Positions 12,575 through 26,203 of a DNA stretch of 52,290 bases are shown here, in pieces. This DNA comes from Anaeromyces robustus (taxonomy: Eukaryota > Neocallimastigomycota > Neocallimastigomycetes > Neocallimastigales > Neocallimastigaceae), in NCBI GenBank assembly GCA_002104895.1, contig MCFG01000289.1, positions 37,501 through 89,790 of the forward strand. The letters run 5' to 3'. The notes beneath the pieces are model-generated. The model was given only the letters and a program-made list of their open reading frames with translations. It ran no database searches and had not been told where the DNA came from. A program made the translations under genes and the position numbers. Position 1 is the stretch's first letter. Each line of letters begins with the position of its first letter.

Positions 12575-15500
12575 AAAATATTAAAGTATAAAATATAAAA
12601 GAATGATAAAGTCATAATTATAATTAATTATTAAAATAATAATATTAGTAATAATAAATAAAAAGCCATTATTCTATATTAATTCCTATAGGATTTTTAA
12701 TAATTTAGTGTATTTATTGAAAGGATTAGTTTAATTTATCATTATTAAAAATTGATTTTTTTTTATTAATTATCATATTTTTGATGATGAATAATCATCA
12801 TGATTAACTTTATTTTTTAATATTTATATTTTTATTTATATTTATATTTTAATGATTATGTTAATCATTAAAATACAAAAACAAAAAGGTAAAAAATAAA
12901 AATAAAAATAAAAATAACAACAAGAATTATAAAAATATAAAATAAAATATAAAATCTAATAAAATAGAATATAATAAAATAAAATATAAAATATATAAAA
13001 TAAATTATATGAAATAAAATATAAAATATATATGAAATATAATAAAATATATAATATATAATAATATATTAATAATTCTATAATATTATATAATAATATA
13101 TGATAACATTATATTATAATATATTGATATATAAAATATTAATTTAAATCCATTTAATTTAATTATATTCAATTATATATATCTTAAATATATATAATAA
13201 ATCAAAAAAAAAGAGGAAAATTTTTATTTTAAAATTATTTTAATATTAAAAAAAAATAAAATCAATTTTTTAAATACTAAATAAATATAATATAATAAAA
13301 TAAAATAAAAATTAAATCATTTTATATTAAATAAATTAAATAATATATTGGGTTAACTAAAATGAATATATTGTATAATATATTAAATAAAAGATTTAAA
13401 AAATTTTTTTTATAATTTTTGTATTAAAAAAAATAAAATTAAAAAAAAAAAAAAAAGAAAAAAAATTGAGAACAAAAAAGATAAAGTAAAATAAAAAAGT
13501 TTATGATAAAAAAAAAAAGTAAAAAATAAAAAAAAGAAAAAAAGAAAAAAATTATTTTAATCAGGATTAATAGTATCATTAAATATAACATACTAATAAT
13601 AGTAAAAATATTATTAGTAGTAGTATTAATAGTATTAATAAAATATTAATAAAAAAAATAATTACTTATTTCAGTACAGATTTCAAAACTTTTGTGAAAT
13701 AATAATAATTAATATAAAATATTATATTGGTATATATATTTCATACTTTATAATTTTATTATTTAATATTAAAAATAAAAAAGAAAAATAGTTTTTTGTT
13801 ACCTTATTTTTATTATTTATTATACTTTTATTTATTTATTCATTTATATATTCATTTATAATGAATATATTACTCTTAATATTAATAATAATAATATTAT
13901 TATTATTAATATAAATATAAATATAAATATAAATATAAATAATTAATTCATAATTCATAATTCATCATTCATAATTTTTATTTATCCATGTAATTAAAAA
14001 GTTACTATTTTATTATATTAAAAACTTTTTTTTTATTTATTTATCATATGTAATTTTGTTATTTTTTTTTTTTTAGCATTAAGTCATATAAAAAATGATT
14101 TAATCATAATTAATAATTAATCATTAATCATTAATAATCAAAATTTTTTTATTATAAAAAATGTTTTTATTTTTTTTTTTTAAGGATGAAAAATATAAAT
14201 AAAAATAATAATTGAATAATAATTATAAAATATTAAAATATTAATTAATTAATAATTTTATTATTATTCTATACTTTATTATATATAATTATAATAATTA
14301 TAATTATAATAATAATTATAATTAGGATTTCTTATTTTATAGGATTATTCTATTTTTTTTATTATATTTATTTTTGTTATTGTTAAAAAGGATTTATTTA
14401 TAGATAACTTATTAAGAAAAGGTTTAAGAATAAAAAATATATATAAAAAAGGTATTAATAAATATATAGATTTCACAAAAAGAAAAAAATCAATTAATAG
14501 TGTTAATTTAATAATAAAAAATATTATAAATTGTTTAAAATAGTAATCCTAGTAATACTAATAAAAATAATAAAAAAAAAGAGAACAAAAAAAATTGAAA
14601 GGATAATAATATTACTTTTATTATAACTAATGATATAATATGACATAATTCAAATGATAAATAAAATAAATAAAAGTATTATTATTATTGTTAATTATTT
14701 TTAATATTATCATCATCATTATTTATTTATTTATTTATATTTATATTTATATTTATATATATTTTATTTAATAATAGAATTTTAATTATTATTATGTATA
14801 TTTTTGTATATTTTTGTATTTTGTTTTCTGTTTTTTTTTTTTTTATATTTTATATTTTATATTTTATCATATTTTATTTTTTACTAATTAATTTTGTATT
14901 CCTTTTTTTAATAAAAAAAAATTCCATTTTAGTAACACAAAACTAGTTTGTAGACAATATATTAAATTTTAATTAAATTTTAATACAATTCTATAATTTA
15001 AATATATTACAATGATATATTATAATATAATATGATATATATAAAATTATTAATTTATTTTTCAAAACTTTTTTTTTTTTTTTCATCAATTTACATATAA
15101 CATATAAATTTTATTTAATAAATTTTTTTAATTTCTGAATTATTTTTTTTTATTATTTTATTATTTTTTTTTTTTACAGATTTTCTACATTTACATCATT
15201 AATTAAAAATGTAATGTAAGAATAATTGGTACAATGTGGTACAAATTAAAATGTAAAAGATTAAAAAATTAAACAAATGAGAAAAAAAAAATATGAAAAA
15301 AAAAAAAAAATTAAAAAATAATATAAAAAATAATATAAAAAAATAATAATAAAAAATATAACTAATTAATTAATAATTAATAATTAATAATTAATTATTA
15401 TTAATAAATATTATATATAGAATCTATATTGTTTTTTTTTTTTTATATTAATAAATAAAAAATAAAAAGTAAAAAATAGAAATAATAATAAAAAAAAATT

Positions 15501-15723
15501 AAATATAAAATGAAATTTAATGCATTTTTTTTACCTAATTTTTTTATATTAATTTTATCAAATTATTATAATATTAAAAATAATAATAATAATAATAATA
15601 AAATAGATCATATGTAATTTCATTGTTTCATTTTTTTTTTTTTTTTATACATTTTATGTATGAACTCCTTTTTTTTTATTTAAATTATTAATATATGCTT
15701 TAGGTTAAATCATAATAAGAAAT

Positions 15724-15838
15724 TTTATAATTAAAGATGTATATATAATATATCTACGGTATATTCTATTAATAATTTATAATTAAAGATTTATATATAT
15801 ATCTACCGTATATTCTATTAAACGATTAATAGAATATA
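15724..15838. repeat. Tandem duplication plus perfect hairpin
   Basis: Two direct copies (15724-15772 and 15776-15821) share TTTATAATTAAAGAT and the end TATATTCTATTAA, and differ at the centre (CTACGGTA versus CTACCGTA). The end of the second copy forms a perfect hairpin with following DNA: 13-bp arms at 15809-15821 and 15826-15838 around the loop ACGA. No flanking gene is visible. Confidence 0.85.
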
Positions 15839-16837
15839 TATTTTATAATATATAATATTCTTATCATTTATTGTATTATTATTACATGATTACATTATTA
15901 TTATTGTTGTTGTTATTAATGTATTATTATTTTAACGGTTATTATTTTTTTCAAGTTTCTTTTTTACTTTATCTATATAATTTTTTACTTTTTTTTTTTT
16001 GTTATATTATTATTTGTTTAGTTTTAAAAAATGGTGTTTAATGATTGAATACTTCTTGTTTCCATAGTTTAAATAATTCAATCATTATCAAATAAAAAGA
16101 AATTGATTATTAAATATTAATAATAATAATTATTTTTATTATATACAAAAAAAAAAAAAAAAAAAGAATTTTTGATTAATCTATTAATCAATAATCTATT
16201 ATTTTATTACATAAATTTTAATTATTTATTTAATTATTTATTTAATTATTTATTAATTATTCTTTTTTTTTTTTATGACATAAATACATTACATAAATAC
16301 ATACATAAAAACCTACATAAAAACTTACATAAATATATATACATAATATATATAATATAATATAAAATAAAAAATAAACATTTATTAATTAATATCATCA
16401 TTGACATCATTATCATTGATATTTTTTTTTATTCTCAATGTGATTAATTATTAATTATTAATTAGTATACTTAATATGGATAATTAAAAAAAAAAAAAAA
16501 AATACTTGAAAAAAAAAATCTTTTTTTTTTTTTTTAATTAATTAATTAGTAATAATAATTTTTTTATTATTATTATTATTATTCTTTTAGAAAATTGTGC
16601 TAAGTTATTTTGCATTAAAATTATAATCACAAAACAAAAAAAAAAAAATAAATAATAAAATAAAATAAAAATTAAATAAAAAAATAAATCTATTATATAA
16701 TCAATATATTTATTATATATTAATATATATTCTATGATATAATTTAATTTATTATAAAATATATTAATAATATATGGTACCATAAAACTTTAAAAAATTT
16801 CTGTATTTTTATATAACTCATTAAATAAAAGTTATAA

Positions 16838-16871
<34 letters not shown>

Positions 16872-18033
16872 GACTTATCATGTGATTTTTCACATCATTT
16901 TATTAAATTTATAAATTTTTAAACGCTATATAAAAAAGAAGTGAAAAATATATTTGCGTATATTTATTAATAAAATAAACAAACTATTTATAAATATTTT
17001 TCTATATATAAATATAATTTTTAATTTCTAGAACTATACAAATTTAAAATTTTATTTTGATATAAATTATAATATTGGATTATTAAATTTTATAAATATA
17101 AATTTCAAAAAATTCAAATCTATTTATACCTATTTATATCAATATTCAATCTTACAAAGAAAATAGAAAAAAAAAAGTTATAAAGCGATTATAAATAAAT
17201 ATATGGAATTAATATAATTAAAATATATGGATGAATATATTTTAATTATAAATCAATTAAATTAAAATATATTATTAATATATTTTAATATATATTAATA
17301 AAAAATCCATAATTTAATATATATAATTTTTTTTTTTGATCTTTTTTTTTTTTTTTTATTAATTAATTATTAATGGTTTAATTTCTTTCATATTCATAGT
17401 AAAATAATAAAAAAAAGTCCTCTTTTTTTTTTTTATGAATTATATAATAACAATAATAATAATAATAATTATAAATTAATTAGAATTAAAATAGAATAAA
17501 AGATAATAAAAAAATTATTATTATTATTATTAAATAAAATTTATTATTATTATTAAGAAAAAAAATAAAAAATAAAATGTATATAAAATATATTTTAATT
17601 TGAAATATATAGAAGTATACATAACATATTATATTATAGATTATCATCATATGTAAAAAAACTATAAAATAATGAAATAATAAAAAAAAAGAAATAATTA
17701 TAAATCCACTTTTTATTCAATATTTTTTTAGATCTTTTTTTTTTTAATTTTCTGTATTTCAATTTCTTTTTTTTTTTTTTTTTTTTCTTAATTATTTAGT
17801 ATTTCTGGATTTTTTATTTCTGAATTAAAAAAAAAAATTTTTTTTCTGCTTTTTTTAATTATTATTATTATTATTATAATTATTATTATTATTATTAGAG
17901 TTTTTTCTGTGATTTTTTTTTCTGCTTTTTTTTTTTTTTTTTTTTTTTAGATTTTTTGATTTTATTTGATAATTTAGAGTTTATACTTTTCAAAAAAAAA
18001 AAAAATTTTTTTTTTTAATTATTTTTTGCATAT

Positions 18034-18065
<32 letters not shown>

Positions 18066-18392
18066 ATAGAAATACAAATTACAAATTACAAATTACAAAT
18101 ACAAATTACAAATACAAATACAAATAAATAAATATAAATATAAATATATATAAATATATAAAATTAATATAATAAAATATAATAAAATATATTAATAGAT
18201 ATAAATTATTTAAATTGAAATTGATTTGATTTTATAATTTACAATTTATTATTTCTTGTCATATTTATATTTATATTTATATTTATATTTATATTTAAAA
18301 ATTTTTTTATTATTAAAAAAAACATTTAAAAATAATTTATAAAAATTATTTATTTGGTTATTCATTTATTTATTTAATATTAATAAACTTTT

Positions 18393-18432
18393 TTATGTAT
18401 TTATTTATTTATTTATTTATTTATTTATATAT

Positions 18433-18468
<36 letters not shown>

Positions 18469-18470
18469 AA
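18393..18470. repeat. TTTA tetranucleotide microsatellite
   Basis: Roughly nineteen TTTA units with one TATA interruption near 18427. Confidence 0.9.
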
Positions 18471-19351
18471 ATAAAAAAAATTTTTTTTTTCTCTCTCTTT
18501 GTCCAACATTAAAAATAATTTATTTTAATTATTAAATCTCACACTTTTTTTTTTTTTTTAAAAAAAAAACTTTTTTTATTATTTATTTTTATTTTATTTT
18601 TATATAAGAATTAATTTATTTTATTTTATTTTATTATATTTTATTATATGATTATTAATATTAACAAATTAATCTCAAAAATATAATATAAAAAAAAAAA
18701 AAAAACAGAAAGTCTTTCAATAATCTATAATTTTTGGTTATTTAAAAAAATTTTTATTTCTTCTATTACTTAAAAAAGCATATTAATTTATGTATATATA
18801 TTGTATATGGTATATGATATATGGTATAATAAAAAAATAAAATAATAGAATTAAATTAAATAATAAATTTATTAGAAATCTATTAATGTCATTATTTAAT
18901 ATTATTATTATATATCAATGATTAATAATAATAATAATAAAAATTATAATAATTATTTATTTATATATTATATATTCATTCATTCATTTATTTTAAAAAA
19001 ATAAAACGTTTCAAGTTTTTTATTTTTTTTTTTTTTACTGATTGAAAATCCTATTAAAACTGTGGCTGATATGCAAAACCATTTCTTTTATTATTTCTAG
19101 AAAGTTTTTTTTTTCTTTTTTTTTTTCATAATAATTAAAATTCTTTTATTATCATCTTTTATTATTTATTATTAATTATTTATTATATCAAAAAAAAAAA
19201 AAAATAAAAATAAAGAAATATACAAAAAAATTAAATTAAAATAATTATATATTACAATTTAATATTAATATATGTAACATTACACAAAAAAAATTAAATT
19301 ATCTTAATAATAAATAAGATTTATTATAATTTATAAATTAATTTTTTTAAT

Positions 19352-19610
19352 ATTGGAATACATTTATTCTATTTAAATTTAATATGAATTGAAATATATT
19401 TATTCTATTCAAATCTAATAACATTGGAATATATTTATTCTATTCAAATTTTACATTAATTGAAATATATTTATTCTATTCAAATTTTATATTAATTGAA
19501 ATATATTTATTTATTTATTCTATTCAAATCTAATAATATTGGAATACATTTTATTTTTATGAAAGGATATAAATGAATCGAATACTGGAATACATTTATT
19601 CTATTCTATT
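19352..19610 (+). repeat. 35-36 bp minisatellite
   Basis: Units begin at about 19352, 19388, 19423, 19459, 19495 and 19538. Each starts ATTGGAATA or ATTGAAATA, followed by TTTATTCTATTCAAAT. The fifth unit carries a TTTATTTA-type expansion. A further partial copy (CTGGAATACATTTATTCTATT) starts near 19584. The alternating GG/GA variant in successive units suggests a two-unit higher-order period. Confidence 0.9.
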
Positions 19611-20522
19611 ATACTATTATAATATAATATAATATAATATAATAAATGACACATTCTTTTATAAATAAAAAATTGATTTATATTAATTTAATATCTATCA
19701 TATATTAAAAATTAAATTTGAAAAATGTATTAACATAAATTATTATTATTATTAATTATTATTATTTATTATTATTATTTATTATTATTTTAATTATGGC
19801 TATTATTTATTAATTAATATCTTTTTTTTTTTTATATTTTAATATATAAAAAAAGAGAGAAAAAAAGAGTCTCAATTGCCTAGAATCCAAAAAAAAAATT
19901 TTTTTTCAAATATAATATTTAATACATACTTTAAATATTTAAAATTATTAAAATAATATTAAATATTTTAAACTAAAGTTTAACTAAAATAAAATTAAGA
20001 TTAAAAACTTTAATAAATATTAAAATAAAAAACAATATATAATATATAATAAAATATATAAAAAAAATCGTCAAATTATTAATTATATGATAAAGATATA
20101 AAATAAAAATAAAAAAAGTGACATTAAAATTAATAAACTTTATTTATTATTATTTTAGATAAAAAAAATGGATTATTCAATAAATCAATAAATAATTGCA
20201 TAATATATTAATTTAAATAATAAATATATATATTCTTATATATTAATTCTATTCTAGAATATAATTAAATTATATATTATCAATAGAATGAATTCTATTT
20301 ATTTTTTATTTTTTTTATTTTTGGTGTCATTCTTAAAAATTATTTTTTTATTAATAATTAAAATTTATTATTAAAAAAATAAAAAATAATAAAAAAATTA
20401 ATCCAGAAAAAAAAAAAAAAAAAAAAAGAATGATTTCTTTTTTTCTATTATAATTAATGATTATAATAGCAAAAAAAAAAAAAAAAAGGGGAAATTCAAT
20501 TATAATTAATAGTTTTATTTTA

Positions 20523-20742
20523 TCCTAAGCGTAGGACAAAAGTTTAAAAAAAAAAATAAAAAAGTAAAAAAAATTAAAATAAAAAAAAAGTCAAGTAGGA
20601 CAAAAATAATATAAATAAATTATATTAAATGAAATAGTTATATAATTCTATGATTATTACCATTTTTTAAACATTTTTTAAACATTTTTTATAATAAAAA
20701 AAAAAACTTAAATTATCCTATTGAATAGAATGGGATAATTTA
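20523..20742. repeat. Cluster of short hairpins and a direct repeat
   Basis: TCCTA-AGCG-TAGGA forms a small hairpin (20523-20536). GTAGGACAAAA occurs twice (20531-20541 and 20595-20605). TAAATTATCC and GGATAATTTA (20709-20718 and 20733-20742) form 10-bp arms around a 14-base loop. These lie within 220 bp and use the rare G and C bases of the region. The function is unknown. Confidence 0.7.
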
Positions 20743-21665
20743 GGTATCACAAATAAGATCCTTTTTTTTTTTTTTTAATTATAACCATTATTATTAATTA
20801 TTAATTATTAATATTTAAATTTTTATTTTTATTTAATCTCTTTAATCTTTTAATATTTTAATATTTTATTTTGTTAACTTTTTTTTTTATTTATGTATTT
20901 AATATTATTATTCCTTTTTTCCTTTTAAAATTAATTTTTTAATTATTAATTATTAATTATAATTAATTATAGTTATTGTCTTTTTTTTTTTATCCATTCA
21001 TTCATTCATTCATTCTTTTTTTTTTTAATTCATTTTATTTTTATTTTTTTTATTAAATTAAAAATTATAAATTATGCTACGATATATTTGATCTTTGATA
21101 ATAATATTAACTTCCTTAAAAAAATTTTTATTATTATTATTATGGCTATTATTTCTATTATGACTATGATTTCTATGATTTCATTTTTTGATTTAATAAT
21201 GATCACTATATTATTTTTTCTTGGTTTTTAATATATTTATTTTATTAGTTTTTATTTTATTGTAACTTTATTTTGTTACCTTTTTTTTTTTTCTTTTCTT
21301 TTCTAATAATAAAGGCTTGATCATGAAATAAATTGAAATTAATTATTATTAATAATTATATAATATTTTTTTTTTTTTTGGATTTTATTATTATTTCATG
21401 AAATTAACCCATTTCAGAATAATAATTTAATTATTAAATATTAATAATAAATATTTTTTTTTTTTTTAGTTTTTAAATAATATAATAATATTATTATTAT
21501 ATATTATTATATATAAATAAATAATTAAATTTTTATTGATGATTATCCAATTTAATATATTAATAATATATTAAAAAAAATAATCCAAATTAATTAGAAT
21601 TAAATATTAATAAAAAAAAAAGGTTAGCCAAACTAATAATAATCAATAATAATAATCATTAATTT

Positions 21666-21696
<31 letters not shown>

Positions 21697-22144
21697 GTTT
21701 TTTTTATTGTCATTTCTTATTATTGTCAATTAAGTAAAAGCCTTTTTTTTTAAAAAAAAATTCAATCCTTATAAAAATATTTAAATTATATAATTATTAT
21801 TATTATTATTGATTATCTTATGAATTATCCTAGGAATATATTTATTTATAGTTAAAATATTATTTACAAATAATTTATTATAATAATAATAAATCGAATC
21901 GAAATTTAAAATATGGTTAGGTTAAATAAATAACCCATGGATTATGGAATAATAGTTTTTATTTTTTTTATTTTTAGTATTAACACAACAAACAATAATA
22001 ATAAGTAATAATAAAAAGAAGAGTGTGTTTCATCATCGTTATCGTCATCGTCATCAAAAAAAAGTTTTTTTTTTTTTTTTTTAATTTTTATTATTATTAT
22101 TTTAATTATATATATTCACATTCACATTCTAACTTTAATAACTT

Positions 22145-22268
22145 TACCGTTATTGTTTTTTTTTTTAAAAAAAAAATAACCGTTATTATTTTGTTTTTTG
22201 TTTTAATAACCGCTATTGTTTTTTTTTTCTATTTAGTTATTCATAATATAATAACAATAACCGTTATT
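22145..22268 (+). promoter_or_regulatory. Cluster of four AACCGTT-like motifs
   Basis: TTACCGTTATTG (22144-22155), AATAACCGTTATT (22175-22187), AATAACCGCTATT (22205-22217) and AATAACCGTTATT (22256-22268). The core AACCGTTA fits the classic MYB-type site (YAACNG), so a regulatory cluster is possible. With no gene within 20 kb, the role is speculative; it may simply be a degraded imperfect repeat. Confidence 0.3.
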
Positions 22269-23929
22269 ATTATTACTATTATCATTATTATTATCATTTT
22301 TATTAATTATTGTTAGTATTATATGTATGTATATTTTATTTTTTTAATATCAAAAAAAAAAAAAAGGTATACATTAAAAAGATAAAACAAAAAATTATAA
22401 AATGAGAAAAAAAAAAAAAAAAAACAAAAGTTTTGTTATTATTATTTAATGTCTCATATCATAATATATCATGTAATTTTTTTTATCTTTTTTTTTTTTT
22501 TTTTTTAATCATTACATCATAAAAAAAAAAAAAAGAAACATTAAAAAACAAAAAACAAAAAAACGAAAAAACAAAAAAAAAAACTTTATTTTTGTTTTAT
22601 TTGTATAGAATATCATTTTTATTTTAATATAATATTAATAAATAAATACATTTTTATTATCATTATTATTTTAAACTTCATAAACTTTTTTTTTTTTTTT
22701 TAATTTTTAATATAATTTTTCAAAATTTACCGTTTTTATTAAGTTTATTAAGTTTATTATTAATTATTAAAAGTTTAGTTTCAGTTATTCCTTTTATAAA
22801 AATAAAAAAAAGATTATCATTATCATTATTATCATCAATTATTATTATTTTTTTATAAATAAGTAAAAAAAAAAAAATTTAAAAAAAATTAGGTCATCCT
22901 CTACACAAATTATTTTTTCAGTTTTTATTCATTAAATAATTACCTTTTTAATATAATTTAATTTAATATTATTTAATTTAATTTTGATTATTTATTTTTT
23001 CTTTCTATGGAGTGTTTGAGGTAAACAATCTAGAATTTTTTTTTTTTTACTTTTTACTTTTAATATTAACACAATATAATAAATATAATAATAATAAAAA
23101 AACACACATACATACACACATACACAATCTACAACAAAAATAAATAGAATAAAAATACACAACCTAAAAAAACGCAAACTCAAAACTTAAAACGCATAAC
23201 CTACAACATCATAAATTAAATTTAATTATGATATCATATTATAACATAAATCTTATTTTTATAATAATAATAATAATAATAAATAATAATAAAAAAATTT
23301 TTTTTTTTTATTTTTTATCCTATTATAGATTAAAAAATTAAAAATTTAAAAAATTAAAAATTAAAATTAAAATCGTGTTTTAAAATTTTTAGCCAAAAAT
23401 TAATTAAAAAAAATTTTTTTAAAAAAAAATTAAAAAAAATTAAAAAAAATTAAAAAAAATTAAAAAAAATTAAAAAAAATTAAAATATACTAAAAATACA
23501 ATAAATATTAAAAATTACCCATTATTTTTATTTTTTATTTATAACTTATAATATATTATTATTATTATTATTATTGCTTTTTAGATTCCATTATTTTATT
23601 CTATATACTTTTTCTTTTTTAAATAAAAAAGGAAACAAAAAATTATTTTCTTTCTAAAATAAAAAAATAATGTAATAATGTAATAATAATGATAATAATA
23701 ATAATGAAAAAAAAACTTTATTTTTTTATTATGCATATTTAATATAAATATTAATAATATAATATAAATAATTAAATAGAATTAAATATTTTTATTTTAT
23801 TTTTATATGAGATATCAAATAAAATACAAATACAAATACAATTACAAAAAAAAAAAAAAAAAAAATAGCCATTATTTTTTAATTTATTAAGCCAAAAAAT
23901 CTCAAATTCTATTCTATTATATTCATACC

Positions 23930-23994
23930 TACCACATACCACATACCACATACCCACATCCTACACCACATCATACCACATCATACCACATCAT
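23930..23994 (+). repeat. C-rich tandem repeats TACCACA and ACCACATCAT
   Basis: Three TACCACA heptamers (23930-23950) are followed, after a short linker, by three ACCACATCAT decamers (23965-23994). The plus strand of this block has no G at all, a strong strand asymmetry in otherwise A/T DNA. Confidence 0.92.
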
Positions 23995-24425
23995 ACACAA
24001 GATAAAACAAAAAAGTTTATTTTTTATTTTATCCTTTTTATTAAATTTAAATATATTATTAATAAATAATAATAAATAATAAATAATAAATAATAATAAT
24101 TATATAATCATATTACTATATAAAATAAAAAAAAAATTTTTTTTCTCAAAAAAATATATATATATTAATAATATATTTATAATATATTTATTTTTATGAT
24201 TATTATACATTACATTACATTTATAATATATATAAATTAAATTAAATAAAAAGATTAAACTAAAAAAATTTTTTCACTCACTTCACAGTTCAAAAAAAAT
24301 TACGTTGTAGTAAAAGTAATAATAATAAGAGTTTTTTTAACTACTAATTCTGTAAAAAAAAAAAAAATACTAAATTATTAATTATGATCTTAGGATTTTA
24401 GGATTTTATAATTGATACTCAATAA

Positions 24426-24427
24426 GG

Positions 24428-24466
<39 letters not shown>

Positions 24467-24563
24467 ATAAATAATTTAATAAATAAATAATTTAATAAAT
24501 AATTTAATAAATAAATAAATAAATAACTAATTAACTAAATAAATAAGTAAATAAGTAAATAGA

Positions 24564-24618
<55 letters not shown>

Positions 24619-24622
24619 ATAG
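24426..24622. repeat. Long AAAT microsatellite with variant units
   Basis: About 200 bp of AAAT units. The left half is interleaved with AATTTAATAAAT variants and a few AAGT/ACT changes, and the right half (about 24562-24622) is pure. This is the longest microsatellite in the window. The mix of variant and pure units suggests old sequence with a recently expanded core. Confidence 0.95.
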
Positions 24623-26169
24623 GTATGACTTTTATAAATAAATTCTTAAATAAATCAAAGTATAATGAAAATATAAATATATTATATAGAGTAAATTTTT
24701 CTTTTTTTATGATTTAAAATTTAAACCTTTAAAAGTTGTATTGAATACAATATATTCTATAATATATAATAATATATTTAAAAATGATTTAAATCATATA
24801 AATTTTATATAATAAATAATATATTAAAAATATATATAATAAATAATAAAATAATAAAATAATAAAATAATAAATAATAAATTATTAAAAATTCAAATTT
24901 ACTATTTTTTATTTATTTATTTATATTTATTATGATAAAAAAAAAGAGACCATTTTTTTTAACTCTATTATTTTAAACTAACAAATGATAATGATAAAAA
25001 AAAAACAATAACCATGTTGTTATTATTATTATCATAAAAAAAAAGAGGGTATAATTTTTAACGGTCGGTGAAAAAAAAATAAAAAAAAAGGGAGAGTGAA
25101 TACTTATTTTAGTAAAAAAAAAAACGGAAAAGAATTCAATTGTTTTTTATTATTTTATTTTTTAAATTCAATTTTTAAAGTTTTTTATCCTTTTTTTTTT
25201 TATTCTTTTTTTCTTTTTTTTTTCTTTTTTTTTTCTTAATTTTATTATTATAATAATTTATAATAATTTTGGTTGATTTGAAATTTAAAGTTTTTTTTTA
25301 TGAATCATTTTTTTTTGTTTTATTGTTATCATATTATTATTATTATTATTATAATATTTAGAATATATATTTATTTATTTTTTTTAAAAAAAGTAATGGA
25401 TGATGAATGGATGATGATAATGAATGGATGATTTATCCTAATTTTTTTTTTTTTTTATTTTTTTTTATTTTTAAACCGTTTGATAAAAAGGTTTTTTTTA
25501 AATTTTTTTTTAATATTTTAAATTTTTTTTTTTTAGTATTGTTAAATGAGATAAAAAATAAAAAAATAACTTTGGGCTGAAATTTTTATTTAAAGTTTTT
25601 AAAAATACATAAAAAAAAAAATGCTTTTAATGGATAATTATGGTAATTTTTTTTTTATATTAAGAATAATAATAAATAATATTTAATAAATAATTATAAT
25701 ATTTAATAAATAAATAATTATATAATTATAATAAAAATGAAAAAAAAAAAATTTTTTTTTTTAATATATAATAAAAATTATAATAATTAAAATTTAAAAA
25801 AAATTTAAAAAAATTAAAAAAATTAAAAAAAATTGATTTTATATTTTTTTATAGAATTTATATCTAGAATCTTTTTTTTTTTTTTAAAGTTTTAAATAAA
25901 ATAAAACTTGTTTTAAAATAAAATTATAACATAAAATAAAAATAAAATTATAAAATCATATCAAATTAAAATAAAAAAAAAGGTTATAAAACATTTTTTT
26001 TTATTTTATTTTTAAGAGGATGAAACATTTATTTATTTATTTATTTATATTTTTTAATTACAAAAAGGAAAATCAATAAAATAAAACAAAAAGATAAAAA
26101 CAAAAATAAAAAGATAGGAAAAACAAATATTTTTTTATTTTTATTTTATAAAATTACTTATTTATAAAT

Positions 26170-26203
<34 letters not shown>

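Larger units (their letters stand above)
7801..15700. other. AT-rich gene desert, second part
   Basis: No credible gene. It contains ATT trinucleotide runs (about 7812-7857, 7880-7905, 8280-8306, 9234-9280), a pure TTTA tetranucleotide run at about 10852-10916, AAAAAC hexamers at 12545-12574 and many homopolymers. Open frames at 8721-8927 (minus) and 12022-12207 (plus) translate into Phe/Ile/Lys/Tyr low-complexity strings. Isolated G/C-richer patches (8308-8332, 9045-9080, 9372-9388, 13660-13695) show no gene structure. Confidence 0.8.
15701..22000. other. AT-rich gene desert, third part
   Basis: No credible gene. It holds a tandem duplication with a hairpin (15724-15838), a 28-T run (16841-16868), TTTA runs (about 18393-18470), AAAT (about 18035-18068), a 35-36 bp minisatellite (19352-19610), a CATT run (20995-21015) and a cluster of short hairpins and direct repeats around 20520-20745. 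Open frames at 16172-16360 and 16538-16783 are low-complexity Ile/Tyr/Leu/Phe/Asn strings and are rejected as genes. Confidence 0.8.
22001..26000. other. AT-rich gene desert, fourth part
   Basis: No credible gene. Notable content is a CATCGT/CATCGTCATC patch near 22030-22056, four TAACCGTTATT-like motifs between 22145 and 22268, C-rich and G-poor stretches at about 23093-23215 and 23920-24000, the longest AAAT microsatellite of the window (about 24426-24622) and a GATGAATG repeat near 25395-25432. Open frames at 22023-22316, 22992-23183 and 23772-23957 follow these repeats and are not genes. Confidence 0.8.

Noticed and set aside
22023-22316. Plus-strand frame of 97 codons, Ile/Val/Phe-rich
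   Set aside because: Low-complexity translation of ATT/GTT runs and T homopolymers, with no conserved pattern.
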